A stretch of 11,347 nt of DNA from Bacteroidota bacterium (GCA_023418095.1 JAEZDL010000084.1:1-11347), one strand, 5' to 3'; counted from the stretch's first letter, positions 1 to 7,736 are shown. Notes: generated by a model not told the origin, from the letters alone. Translations and numbers: made by a program.

Positions 1-1027
1 GGCTGGCCCAGCCTTCGGTGATGAAGAATTTCGGCTCGTCGCCTTCGGGGATCACTGTGATCTGCTGGTGGTAGAAACCCAGAAAACCATCGTTCTCCAC
101 GCGATCGCCGGTGAGCACATTGCCGCTGATGATGCGAACATCATCACTCACCTGTCCTACGATATCCTTTACAGGTGCGCCGGAAATGGTGCGGTAGTAT
201 TTCCGATCCTTTGCGCGGCTTCCGGTCACGGCAACGATCCGTGTGGCATCATAAACGCCTTTGCGGAACAAACGGCCGATCACGATCACATCCTGAACGT
301 TCACGACCCATACCACTTCACCCTTGTTGATCGGGTTCACCTTGTGGATCTGCGGACCAACGTTGCCAGCAGGATGGGGACCGCTGAACGTGTTGATCAC
401 GACGCCTTTGGCATTCAGGAATTCGGCCGCTTTCGTATCCGGACTTATACCGAGATACACTTTGCCTTTGGTGAGCTTCGCGAGAGCGTTCAATCCGGTC
501 TGGAAGTCATCGCCCTGCCCGCGCACCACCACATCCATGTCAGGCCCCAGCGGATTGCTATCGAAACAGGAGATGAAGATCGCTTTTGGATCGCCTGCCG
601 GATCGGCCACCACATCGAACGGGCGCTGCTTGATCACCGGCCACACTCCGCTCTTCAACAGCTTCTGGATGATCGTTTCACGGTTCATCGTGGAAGGATC
701 ACCGGGGCCAAACTGTTCGTATTGCGTCTGTGCATCAGCAAGCACGCGTACTTCCAAGACCCTGCGTTTCTCCCCGCGAACAACTTCGGCGACTTCGCCG
801 CTTACAGGGCTCGCATACTGTACACGTTCGTTGTATTTGTCCAGGAACAGGATGGAACCTGCCTTCACCTTGTCGCCTGGTCTTACGATCACTTTGGGGA
901 TCAACCCATGGAAGTCGGTCGGTTTCACCGCAACGACCTTCGGTGGATCGGACTGTACAAGAACCTTCTCTGCTTCGCCCTTCAGGCGGATATCGAGGCC
1001 TTTGCCGATCTTGATGATCTTGGACAT
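1..1027 (-). CDS. nqrA: Na+-translocating NADH:quinone reductase subunit A, partial (C-terminus beyond window)
   Basis: NqrA is the cytoplasmic-side subunit of the six-subunit Na+-NQR pump, which oxidises NADH, reduces quinone and exports Na+. The minus strand reads open from an ATG at 1027-1025 to the left edge, giving 342 codons. The family is about 450 residues, so roughly 105 C-terminal residues are missing. The start MSKIIKIGKGLDIRLKG is typical. Residues 36-95 (DFHGLIPKVIVRPGDKVKAG, then SPVSGEV) form the biotinyl/lipoyl-like domain. Residues 214-224 (FSGPHPAGNVG) carry the strongly conserved NqrA motif. No internal stop is seen. nqrB-F would lie to the left of the window. The gene is divergent from the T9SS plug gene, and a good Bacteroidetes promoter lies 36 bp upstream. 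Confidence 0.95.
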   Translation of the reverse strand, partial: MSKIIKIGKGLDIRLKGEAEKVLVQSDPPKVVAVKPTDFHGLIPKVIVRPGDKVKAGSILFLDKYNERVQYASPVSGEVAEVVRGEKRRVLEVRVLADAQTQYEQFGPGDPSTMNRETIIQKLLKSGVWPVIKQRPFDVVADPAGDPKAIFISCFDSNPLGPDMDVVVRGQGDDFQTGLNALAKLTKGKVYLGISPDTKAAEFLNAKGVVINTFSGPHPAGNVGPQIHKVNPINKGEVVWVVNVQDVIVIGRLFRKGVYDATRIVAVTGSRAKDRKYYRTISGAPVKDIVGQVSDDVRIISGNVLTGDRVENDGFLGFYHQQITVIPEGDEPKFFITEGWAS

Positions 1028-1062
1028 GTAAAGGTGTGAGTGCAGTAAGCTGTGAGGCGCGG

Positions 1063-1093
1063 CAAAATTAGATATCTTTCGATGCGCGACCAA
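1063..1093 (-). promoter_or_regulatory. Bacteroidetes-type promoter for nqrA
   Basis: On the minus strand TTG (1093-1091) is followed after 20 bases by TAATTTTG (1070-1063). This matches the Bacteroidetes sigma-A pattern of TTG, a spacer near 19-20, then TAnnTTTG. The expected leader to the nqrA ATG is about 25-30 nt. No Shine-Dalgarno sequence stands out, which is usual in this phylum. Confidence 0.6.
1073..1080 (+). promoter_or_regulatory. Possible -7 element for the T9SS plug gene
   Basis: TATCTTTC differs from the Bacteroidetes -7 consensus TAnnTTTG only at the last base and lies 69 bp before the ATG at 1150. No TTG is found at the expected -33 distance. It sits next to the opposite-facing nqrA -7 box at 1063-1070, so the two promoters would share and compete for the same DNA. 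Confidence 0.35.
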
Positions 1094-1149
1094 CTCAGCC
1101 CAAATTGTTATTCCCCAGTTCTTTCCACCGTTCCCGGCGATCGGTGTTC

Positions 1150-2475
1150 ATGGCGATCGTTCTCCGATCCGTTCTACTGATCTCATTGCACGCTTCCTTG
1201 CAGAGCTGCGCTTCCACATCGCCTGCCTCTGTCGTGGATGGCGTTCCCGACTACTGGTCTTCCACCGAACTGAAACTGGAAGATCAGGTCTACAGCCCCA
1301 CGATCAATACCGTTCAACTTTTCAAGCGCGGATTCGAGCTTGCGCCGCCGATCATCGAATTGGGCACTGCCGATCAATTGGTGCTCCGCTTTGATGACCT
1401 TCAACCCAACAACGAGAATTTCTCCTACACGGTGGTGCATTGCGATGCGCTCTGGCAGCCGAGCGATCTGCTCGCCGGGCAATATCTCACCGGTGCGCTC
1501 AACGATTACATCCCCGCTGGAAGACTGAGTTTCAATACGCTGCAACCGTTCATCCATTACGAGATCATGCTGCCCAATGACATGATGCAGATCTCGCGAT
1601 CGGGCAACTACATCGTGAAGGTATACCGCGCCGATGATCCGGATGATCTTGTGCTTACGCGAAGGTTCATGGTGTTCGAGCAGCGAACGCAGATCGATGC
1701 ACAGATCGTGGCGAGCCGCAATGTGGACATGCGCGACATCGCGCACCAGGTGGATCTGGTGGTGCGGCATCCCGCACTACCGGTTCAGGATCCCTTCAGC
1801 GAGATCCATGTTTCGGTGTTGCAGAACATGCGGTGGGAGGATCTACGATCGGGCTTGAAACCGCGTTTCGTCCGTGGGTCCGAACTGATCTACGATCATC
1901 CGGAACAGGCGCTTTTCCTTGCTGGGAACGAATACCGGAATTTCGATCTGAAGGATCTGCGATTCCTTACACAACGAGTGCAGAAGATCGTTCCGGGACC
2001 TGGGCAAGGCGTATATGAAGCCTACATCCTTCCGGAAGAGAAACGCAACATCAGCATCTACCTCGATCGGCAGGACATCAACGGAAAGTTCTTCATTCGC
2101 AATGATATCGTTGATGGCGATCCGCTCGGCGCCGATTATGTGATGGTGCACTTCAAACTCCCGATGGATGAACCGTTGATAGATGAGATCTTCGTGTACG
2201 GTGGATTCAGCGACTTCCAATGCCGGAAAGAGAACCGAATGACCTGGTCTCCGCAGGAAAAAGGCTACCTCGCTTCGATCCTGCTGAAGCAAGGACTTTA
2301 CGATTTCGCTTACGTAACGCTTCCGCGCGGCGCAACTTCAGCGGATATCGGTGCGATCGAGGGATCGCACTTCCAGACGGAGAACGATTACATCGTATTG
2401 GTGTACTTCACCGATCACCGCCAGCGGGCGGATCGGCTGGTGGGCGTACGATTCCTGAATTCGCGGCGAGGCTGA
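1150..2475 (+). CDS. Type IX secretion system plug protein (DUF5103 family)
   Basis: DUF5103 proteins are known as the T9SS plug, which closes the periplasmic side of the giant SprA outer-membrane translocon when no substrate is present. The product is 441 residues, normal for the family. I chose the ATG at 1150 because it gives a short signal peptide ending in LQSC (Cys20), a possible though imperfect lipobox. A TTG at 1105 would add 15 residues in front of this signal. The N-terminal beta domain begins near YSPTINTVQLFKRGFEL (about residues 50-66). The middle contains VLQNMRWEDLRSGLKPRF and LAGNEYRNFDLKDLRF, both typical of the family. A T9SS substrate is encoded nearby at 3767-4807. It is divergent from nqrA. 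I recall this neighbourhood from other Bacteroidetes but cannot check it here. Confidence 0.88.
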   Translation: MAIVLRSVLLISLHASLQSCASTSPASVVDGVPDYWSSTELKLEDQVYSPTINTVQLFKRGFELAPPIIELGTADQLVLRFDDLQPNNENFSYTVVHCDALWQPSDLLAGQYLTGALNDYIPAGRLSFNTLQPFIHYEIMLPNDMMQISRSGNYIVKVYRADDPDDLVLTRRFMVFEQRTQIDAQIVASRNVDMRDIAHQVDLVVRHPALPVQDPFSEIHVSVLQNMRWEDLRSGLKPRFVRGSELIYDHPEQALFLAGNEYRNFDLKDLRFLTQRVQKIVPGPGQGVYEAYILPEEKRNISIYLDRQDINGKFFIRNDIVDGDPLGADYVMVHFKLPMDEPLIDEIFVYGGFSDFQCRKENRMTWSPQEKGYLASILLKQGLYDFAYVTLPRGATSADIGAIEGSHFQTENDYIVLVYFTDHRQRADRLVGVRFLNSRRG

Positions 2476-2486
2476 TCCTGGGATGC

Positions 2487-3503
2487 ATGCTCACCGATCT
2501 CCAGATGATAACCTCCAATAAGCAACGTTTATTGGATATGCTTCACTCGTTAGAGAGGCGATCTCTCCATACATGTCTCAGCATCCAACCGAAAGGGAAC
2601 AAACTGTACATATTGAAGGATAGGAACGATTCGCTATTCGTTGTTCTGATCCCATCACGACCTCTTTTAAAAGAAGAGAATCAGCAAGTCATCGACTTGG
2701 GATTCAAAGAAGTTTGGCCCAACATCAACTTTAAACTTTCATTGAACAGGCCAAGTAGAAATGAGTTATTCCTCTTTGTTGAGCAGATCGAAAAGCTATT
2801 TTCTGAGGTCCTGAAGGTTGAAACGGATTGGCCTTGGCGTATTCGATCGGACAGCAATTTTGCTGTGGTAAAGGATCTCGGTGAACCGCTTCTTACAAGA
2901 CAACAGTTACGCGGAAGGAACCTTCGCAAAGCCAGGCGTAGACAGATATTTAATAAATTATCATCGGCTTTGATCGTTTTCTTGGCGATCGCATTTCTTC
3001 TAACCGCGTTCTTCGTCGTGGTGGGCACAGATCTTTTCAAATTGCTCATAGCATCCATGGTGATCGCGGTTTCTGTACCTCCTCTATTCATTTTCTTGAG
3101 ATGGTACCTGAAAGATGAAACTCGCCACGCATGGATCGGACCATTGTTGAATGCTAGGAACGACGAGTTCTTTTCCCGTCATGGCTTTGTTAGAAAATAT
3201 GATCGATATCAGGGGAACATCAAAGGTTATCGAACAGAGATGTGGCGAACATCGATGGGCGATGAGATCATCGTATACCACTCATCGATCAGTTGGAATA
3301 GAGTGTTGAGATTACATTCCGCGGGATGGTTCGACTCAAATAATTATCGCTGGAAAAACGAATTCTATGGAAAGAAGGTCTTTCGATATGCATCCAAAAA
3401 GAAACTTATGAGGGAAGCTCACGACTTTGTCGATCTATTGATAAAAGAAAGTATTGAGCCTGGACTTGTTGCCGGGGCTGATCACGATCCAACGAAACCA
3501 TAA
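2487..3503 (+). CDS. Unrecognised membrane protein with two central helices, AT-richer than neighbours
   Basis: I do not recognise this 338-residue protein. Residues 1-155 are soluble and end in a basic stretch (RGRNLRKARRRQ, 142-153). Two hydrophobic helices follow (about 159-179 and 183-206). The soluble C-terminal domain (207-338) is rich in Trp, Tyr and Arg. Residues 70-111 (DLGFKEVWPNI, a Leu-rich helix, then LFSEVLKV) faintly resemble YbjN/T3SS-chaperone-like folds, but this is only an impression. The start ATG at 2487 is 11 bp after the plug stop; ATG 2505 is an alternative. The open frame continues upstream to 2220, but that part lies inside the plug gene. Sampled lines are 35-37% GC against about 63% in a sampled line of sulP, with more A/T-ending codons. 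That fits acquired DNA or weakly constrained sequence. Its 3' end overlaps the convergent gene by 22 bp. Confidence 0.8.
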   Translation: MLTDLQMITSNKQRLLDMLHSLERRSLHTCLSIQPKGNKLYILKDRNDSLFVVLIPSRPLLKEENQQVIDLGFKEVWPNINFKLSLNRPSRNELFLFVEQIEKLFSEVLKVETDWPWRIRSDSNFAVVKDLGEPLLTRQQLRGRNLRKARRRQIFNKLSSALIVFLAIAFLLTAFFVVVGTDLFKLLIASMVIAVSVPPLFIFLRWYLKDETRHAWIGPLLNARNDEFFSRHGFVRKYDRYQGNIKGYRTEMWRTSMGDEIIVYHSSISWNRVLRLHSAGWFDSNNYRWKNEFYGKKVFRYASKKKLMREAHDFVDLLIKESIEPGLVAGADHDPTKP

Positions 3504-3754
3504 TAGGAAGCGAAGCGGAACACCAGCGCCGCGACCGCCACGCTGAAACTGATCCACGCGAGAGTACGCCAGCGACGGCTGCGGTATCGCCGCCATTGAA
3601 TGCTTGCGATCAATCCTACGAACAGGAAAACCGACGAGATCGTCTTGAGCCAGTAGCCATCGATCAGATCGATCACCACACCGATCAGCGCGAGCACCGT
3701 GAGTACGTAAAGTACCAGATCGATCTTCGGTAAATTCCTGGGCTCGCTGCTCAT
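3482..3754 (-). CDS. Small membrane protein with three predicted helices
   Basis: A 90-residue hypothetical integral membrane protein. Hydrophobic stretches lie at about residues 12-30 (LVLYVLTVLALIGVVIDLI), 35-52 (WLKTISSVFLFVGLIASI) and 64-86. An Arg-rich loop (RRYRSRRWR, 55-63) between helices 2 and 3 should face the cytoplasm under the positive-inside rule. Its ATG at 3754 is 12 bp downstream of the stop of the T9SS-sorted propeller gene on the same strand, so the two are probably co-transcribed. The last 22 bp overlap the end of the convergent membrane-protein gene. No known family is recognised and no function is assigned. Confidence 0.7.
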   Translation of the reverse strand: MSSEPRNLPKIDLVLYVLTVLALIGVVIDLIDGYWLKTISSVFLFVGLIASIQWRRYRSRRWRTLAWISFSVAVAALVFRFASYYGFVGS

Positions 3755-3766
3755 TCCGATCGAAAG

Positions 3767-4807
3767 TTATTCCTTGATCAGCTTCACCTGCTTGCGCGCT
3801 TCAGTGAACTGTAGGACGTATGTGCCGGGATTCAATATACCAAGGTCGATCATCCCGTTTGGCCGCAATGTTCCGCCACCGATCAGCAACCCGCGCGAAT
3901 TCAAGATGATGTACGGTTCGGCCTTCTTGAACGCGGGTTGAACATGAACGATGTCCCTCACCGGATTCGGCATCACCGTGAGCTCCATCTTTTCGATCGG
4001 TGCGATGCCGGTGCTGCAATCCACTTCATGAAGGATCACTGTATTCAACGAGCTGTTCGGGATCGCGATCACATCGTTCGTATGATCGAAATCGATATCC
4101 GCTGGATTTCCGATCCCGCTCACATTCAGATCGACCCCTGTGGTGAACTGCGGATCCCAACGCGTGATCTTTCCACCGGAACTCCATGAAGCGGTGATGA
4201 AGTTGCCGTTGCAATCGATCGTGATGCCGTCGATATTGCCCAGCCCCGAGTTCGCGATCAACACTTCCTCTTCACCGGTTTCCTTATCGTATGCTTTGAT
4301 CGGCGCGTTACTTCCCCAGAAGGCGGCCACCAACCGATCGGTGGTTGGATCGTATACGATGCCGTTCGGTGTTCCTTCCGTATCGGCCACAAGTACTGAA
4401 TGTTCATCGTTCGCAGGATCGACCTTGATGATCTGCTGGCCTTGGAAGGACGTTACATATAGAAAAGTACCGTCGGTGGTGATGCCATTCGGGAACTGGG
4501 CGCCGATGTTACGGAAGTAGACCTCTTCACCTGTGGAAAGCGAATAACCCCGAATCCCGTTCCCCATGCATGCATAGAGCGTGTCGCCAAGGATCTCAAG
4601 TCCATATGGGGCGTTCGGTGTGGCTGGCACAAATTCGCTCACGGTGCCATCCTGCCCCAGCTCCTTGATCGAATTGTTCTGTGTGTTGCTTACGAAATAC
4701 CGGTCGCCCGTTGGATCATACTCCACGCTTTCGGGCCCGGCGTACTGCGCTTCCACATGGATCGAAAGAAATGTAATGAGTGACGAACAGAATAACCTTC
4801 CCTTCAT
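3767..4807 (-). CDS. Secreted SMP-30/NHL-like beta-propeller protein with T9SS type A sorting domain
   Basis: The 346-residue product has a signal peptide (residues 1-20, basic MKGR start, cleavage near VEAQ). About 240 residues of beta-propeller follow, with repeated units such as GPESVEYDPTGDRYFVSN, PNGITTDGTFLYVTS, PNGIVYDPTTDRLVAAF and IDGITIDCNGNFITASW, as in SMP-30/gluconolactonase-like and NHL proteins. Residues 272-346 form a T9SS type A sorting domain: ELTVMPNPVRDIVHV (the PNP box), LNPGTYVLQF, and the terminal KLIKE. It should cross the inner membrane by Sec and be exported and anchored by T9SS. A substrate cannot be inferred; many such propellers bind rather than catalyse. A near-consensus -7 box (ATAATTTG, plus-strand 4815-4822) lies only 7 bp upstream of the ATG, so the leader would be very short or absent. 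It is first in a pair with the small membrane protein. Confidence 0.88.
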   Translation of the reverse strand: MKGRLFCSSLITFLSIHVEAQYAGPESVEYDPTGDRYFVSNTQNNSIKELGQDGTVSEFVPATPNAPYGLEILGDTLYACMGNGIRGYSLSTGEEVYFRNIGAQFPNGITTDGTFLYVTSFQGQQIIKVDPANDEHSVLVADTEGTPNGIVYDPTTDRLVAAFWGSNAPIKAYDKETGEEEVLIANSGLGNIDGITIDCNGNFITASWSSGGKITRWDPQFTTGVDLNVSGIGNPADIDFDHTNDVIAIPNSSLNTVILHEVDCSTGIAPIEKMELTVMPNPVRDIVHVQPAFKKAEPYIILNSRGLLIGGGTLRPNGMIDLGILNPGTYVLQFTEARKQVKLIKE

Positions 4808-4937
4808 GGGGGCGCAAATTATCCACGTTCGCGCAGAAGCGGATCGACAGGTACCGGAACATTTCCACAGCTGCCCGGGTTCGAGGTCTTAACAAGATCT
4901 TAGATCCATATTTACATGGCCTGGCAGCGTGTTTTCA

Positions 4938-4945
4938 TAATTTCG
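4938..4945 (+). promoter_or_regulatory. Possible -7 element for the small protein / sulP / carbonic anhydrase group
   Basis: TAATTTCG differs at one position from TAnnTTTG and lies 18 bp before the GTG at 4963. No convincing -33 TTG is seen. No better promoter is visible in the 96 bp directly before sulP, so this may serve all three genes. Confidence 0.3.
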
Positions 4946-4962
4946 CAACGGGAAGTTGCACA

Positions 4963-5274
4963 GTGAACGAGAGCTCAGGTCATATCAGGTCCATCCCTAT
5001 CCGGTTGATGGCAGTGCTGCTGGGCGGCCTGCTGGTAATGATGCCGTTGATGACCAATTCACGCACGGTGGTGCAATTGATGAACGAATGTGGTTCGGTG
5101 CCCGCCCCCCTCGCAGAGGAAGAGGAAGTGAAACATGCCTGCGCCATCGGCTGGCATACAGCGCTGCATACCAGCGCCGATCATGCGTTGCAGGCACTTT
5201 CCGGTTTGGCGCTGGAAGATCCCTACAATGAAGTGGACCACGGCGAAGTGGCCGTGCCGCCCCCCAAATGCTGA
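4963..5274 (+). CDS. Small exported or membrane-anchored protein, His/Cys-containing
   Basis: A hypothetical protein of 103 residues if it starts at GTG 4963, or 88 if at ATG 5008. I prefer the GTG because a purine-rich GGGAAG (4950-4955) lies 7 bases before it and the resulting N-terminus has two Arg before the hydrophobic segment LMAVLLGGLLVMMPLM. The rest is a short mature part with an acidic run (EEEE), HACAIGWHTALHTSADH and the C-terminus DHGEVAVPPPKC. The five His and three Cys in about 70 residues could bind a metal, but this is inference. The open frame extends back to 4780 across the divergent gene's start, and that extension is not protein-like. It is 96 bp upstream of sulP on the same strand. 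No family is recognised. Confidence 0.6.
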   Translation: MNESSGHIRSIPIRLMAVLLGGLLVMMPLMTNSRTVVQLMNECGSVPAPLAEEEEVKHACAIGWHTALHTSADHALQALSGLALEDPYNEVDHGEVAVPPPKC

Positions 5275-5287
5275 GTTGATCCAGATC

Positions 5288-5303
5288 GGGATCCAATGAT
5301 CCC
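5288..5303 (+). other. Short hairpin before sulP
   Basis: GGGATC, a four-base loop CAAT, then GATCCC: a perfect 6-bp stem in the gap between the small-protein gene and sulP. No U-run follows, so it is not a standard terminator. A 12-bp perfect palindrome TTCCGATCGGAA follows at 5310-5321. Both contain GATC, which is abundant throughout the window, so either may be chance. Confidence 0.35.
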
Positions 5304-5370
5304 TGCTCCTTCCGATCGGAACGGTCGGGAGCGCATTCACGCATCTGTTCAACATCATTCAGCATATTCA

Positions 5371-6984
5371 ATGGAACGTTCTTCGGTTTTCCGGTCATGG
5401 AAACAGGACCTGCCGGCTTCTGTCGTGGTCTTTCTGGTAGCTCTACCCTTGTGCCTGGGCATCGCCCTTGCATCGGGAGCCCCGCTCATTTCAGGCGTGG
5501 TGGCGGGCGTGGTGGGTGGCATCGTCGTGGGCATCGTGGGCGGATCGCCCCTGGGAGTGAGCGGCCCCGCAGCTGGCCTTACGGCCATAGTGCTCACCGC
5601 CATCACCGATCTCGGGTCCTACGAGATCTTTCTTCTCTCGGTGATCCTCGCGGGCGTGGTGCAGGTGGCCATGGGAGCGCTGCGCGCCGGCATCATCGCC
5701 TACTACTTCCCCAGTTCCGTTATCAAGGGCATGCTCGCCGGCATCGGGGTGATCATCATTTTGAAACAGATCCCGCATTCGGTCGGTTACGATGCGGATC
5801 CCTTCGGTGATGAATCATTCCAGCAGGCCGATCAGCAGAACACGCTCTCCGAATTGGTGAACATGCTTGATTTCATCTCGCCCGGCGCGGTGATCGTTAC
5901 GTTGATAAGCCTGGCATTGCTGATCCTTTGGGAAAAGCCGTTCGTTCGCGATCGCAAGTATTTGAGCCTGATACCCGGCCCGTTGTTAGCGGTGATCGCA
6001 GGCATCGCAACGGCACAACTGCTGGCACAATTCCCTTCACTGGCCATCGGCAACGGACATTTCGTGGATCTGCCCGACATCACCGGACTTTCCGTTCTGC
6101 CTGCGCCCGATCTTTCGGGTATCACCAACATGAAAGTGTGGACCGTGGCCTTCACGATCGCGATCGTGGCGAGCCTTGAAACACTGCTTTGCGTGGAAGC
6201 CACCGATAAGATGGATCCCTGGCGGCGCACGACCCCGGCTAACCGTGAACTGCTCGCGCAGGGCATCGGCAACATGACGAGCGGGATACTCGGCGGCCTT
6301 CCGATCACGCAGGTGATCGTACGCAGTTCGGCCAACATCCAATCCGGCGGAAGAACGAAGCTGAGCACGATCTTGCATGGCACCTTGTTGCTGGTGAGCG
6401 TACTGAGCATTCCGCACCTTCTGCGGCTGATACCGCTGGCGAGCCTTGCGGCGATCCTGCTCACGGTGGGTTTCAAACTTTCGAAACCGGCCTTGTACCG
6501 ATCCATGTGGAACGCGGGCATCATGCAGTTCATTCCCTTCCTGGTCACCGTGCTGGGCGTGGCCTTCACCGATCTGCTCACAGGTGTGGGGCTCGGCATG
6601 GCGGTGGCGATCATGCACATCCTGTACAAGAACTACCGGGTGCCGTTCCATTTCGATCCAGGCAAGCACCTGCGCGGAATGCCCATCCACATCGAATTGA
6701 GCGAGGATGTCACCTTCCTCAACAAGGCGGGGATCAGGCGTACCTTGAACGAACTTCCGCCGGGATCACGCGTGGTGATCGATGCGCGGCGCACGATCGA
6801 CCTGGACCCTGATGTATTGGAGATCATCGATACGGCGGTCGCCAGCGGAAAGGAAAACGGCATCACCTTCGAATTGATCGGCTTCAGGAAAAGAAAACAG
6901 GACAGATCGGTGCCGAATGCGCAGCGTGAGGTGGAAAAAGTGGCACAGGAAATGGCCGATGAAGCCGAACTGGCCAAACATTGA
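5371..6984 (+). CDS. SulP family inorganic anion (probable bicarbonate) transporter with C-terminal STAS domain
   Basis: The 537-residue protein has the SulP (SLC26) architecture: a hydrophobic domain of residues 13-420 and a cytoplasmic STAS domain of about 436-505. Family marks include the start DLPASVVVFLVALPLCLGIALASG (13-36), SGPAAGL (64-70), PSSVIKGMLAGIGVIIILKQIPH (114-136) and SLETLLCVEATDKMD (268-282), followed by GGLPITQVIVRSSANI (308-323). SulP proteins move sulfate, bicarbonate or other anions, often with Na+ or H+. The beta-carbonic anhydrase gene 35 bp downstream makes bicarbonate the likeliest substrate (inference from context). The ATG at 5371 is chosen because the SulP N-terminus starts just after it; the frame is open upstream to 5296. 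The tail (506-537) is charged and helical. Confidence 0.93.
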   Translation: MERSSVFRSWKQDLPASVVVFLVALPLCLGIALASGAPLISGVVAGVVGGIVVGIVGGSPLGVSGPAAGLTAIVLTAITDLGSYEIFLLSVILAGVVQVAMGALRAGIIAYYFPSSVIKGMLAGIGVIIILKQIPHSVGYDADPFGDESFQQADQQNTLSELVNMLDFISPGAVIVTLISLALLILWEKPFVRDRKYLSLIPGPLLAVIAGIATAQLLAQFPSLAIGNGHFVDLPDITGLSVLPAPDLSGITNMKVWTVAFTIAIVASLETLLCVEATDKMDPWRRTTPANRELLAQGIGNMTSGILGGLPITQVIVRSSANIQSGGRTKLSTILHGTLLLVSVLSIPHLLRLIPLASLAAILLTVGFKLSKPALYRSMWNAGIMQFIPFLVTVLGVAFTDLLTGVGLGMAVAIMHILYKNYRVPFHFDPGKHLRGMPIHIELSEDVTFLNKAGIRRTLNELPPGSRVVIDARRTIDLDPDVLEIIDTAVASGKENGITFELIGFRKRKQDRSVPNAQREVEKVAQEMADEAELAKH

Positions 6985-7019
6985 TCGAAGAAACAACGAA
7001 ATTTGAACAACCAAGAACG

Positions 7020-7679
7020 ATGAAGGATTCATACAGGGAACTCCTCGAGAACAACAAGAGATGGTCCAAGCGGATCATCGATTCCGATCCTGATTTCTTT
7101 CCAACGCTGGCAAAACTGCAATCGCCGAAATACCTGTGGATCGGTTGCAGCGACAGCCGCGTGCCCGCCAACGAGGTAACCGACACCAAGCCCGGCGAGA
7201 TCTTCGTGCATCGCAACATTGCCAACATGGTGGTGCACACCGATCTGAACATGCTGAGCGTGCTGCAATATTCGGTGGAAGTGCTGAAGGTGGAACACGT
7301 GATCGTGTGCGGCCATTACGGTTGCGGCGGTGTACAGGCCGCCATGTCGCACAAGAACTTCGGGCTGCTGAACAAATGGTTGCGCGGCATCAAGGATGTG
7401 TACCGCATCCATCGTGATGAATTGGACGGGATAAAGGATCAGCAGAAATGCTTCGATCGCCTTGTCGAACTGAACGTGCAGGAACAGGCCTTCGATCTGG
7501 CGAAGACAAGCATCATCCAGAAAGCATGGGCCGAGCGCAAAGGCCCCGCGATCCATGGCTGGGTGTACAGCTTGCAGGATGGATTGTTGAAGGAACTGGT
7601 GCATCTGCCTGCCGGATCGCAACAGATCGATCCGATCTACCGGTTCGATGATCTTGTGCCGGTGAAGGAACCTGCGTGA
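7020..7679 (+). CDS. can: Beta-class carbonic anhydrase
   Basis: It catalyses reversible CO2 hydration to bicarbonate in the cytoplasm. The 219-residue length matches E. coli Can (220). The zinc ligands are visible as Cys43 (GCSDSRVPANE), His99 and Cys102 (CGHYGCGGV), with the Asp45-Arg47 dyad in CSDSR, at nearly the same numbering as in E. coli Can. HRNIANMV (64-71) is also a family mark. The ATG at 7020 follows an A-rich leader after the sulP stop. The frame is open back to 6981, overlapping sulP, but that extension is not conserved-looking. It is the last gene of the transport group, followed by a strong terminator. With SulP it can supply or consume bicarbonate for carboxylases or pH balance. 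Confidence 0.96.
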   Translation: MKDSYRELLENNKRWSKRIIDSDPDFFPTLAKLQSPKYLWIGCSDSRVPANEVTDTKPGEIFVHRNIANMVVHTDLNMLSVLQYSVEVLKVEHVIVCGHYGCGGVQAAMSHKNFGLLNKWLRGIKDVYRIHRDELDGIKDQQKCFDRLVELNVQEQAFDLAKTSIIQKAWAERKGPAIHGWVYSLQDGLLKELVHLPAGSQQIDPIYRFDDLVPVKEPA

Positions 7680-7700
7680 TCATCACTCATTCGATCGAAC

Positions 7701-7728
7701 AAAGCCGGTGCGATGGTACCGGCTTTTT
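7701..7728 (+). terminator. Rho-independent terminator after carbonic anhydrase gene
   Basis: AAAGCCGGT (7701-7709), an 8-base loop, then ACCGGCTTT (7718-7726) form a perfect 9-bp stem running into a T-run (7724-7728). It starts 21 bp after the carbonic anhydrase stop and separates that group from the next promoter. Confidence 0.85.
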
Positions 7729-7736
7729 CATTGGGT

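Noticed and set aside
68..1039. A 323-codon open frame on the plus strand opposite nqrA
   Set aside because: The minus strand encodes unmistakable NqrA over the same span, and the plus-strand product has no recognisable features.
1105..1149. TTG start for the T9SS plug gene
   Set aside because: It would put 15 Ser/Arg-rich residues before a signal peptide that begins well at the ATG at 1150.
2220..2486. N-terminal extension of the AT-richer membrane protein
   Set aside because: It lies inside the plug gene in another frame, is not protein-like, and base composition changes only after about 2487.
4780..4962. Upstream extension of the small exported protein
   Set aside because: It crosses the start and upstream region of the divergent propeller gene and contains no protein-like pattern. 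A GTG with a purine-rich site at 4963 gives a proper export signal.
5832..6690. Minus-strand open frames of 265 and 217 codons opposite sulP
   Set aside because: They are antisense shadows of a conserved transporter gene and lack any coherent domain.
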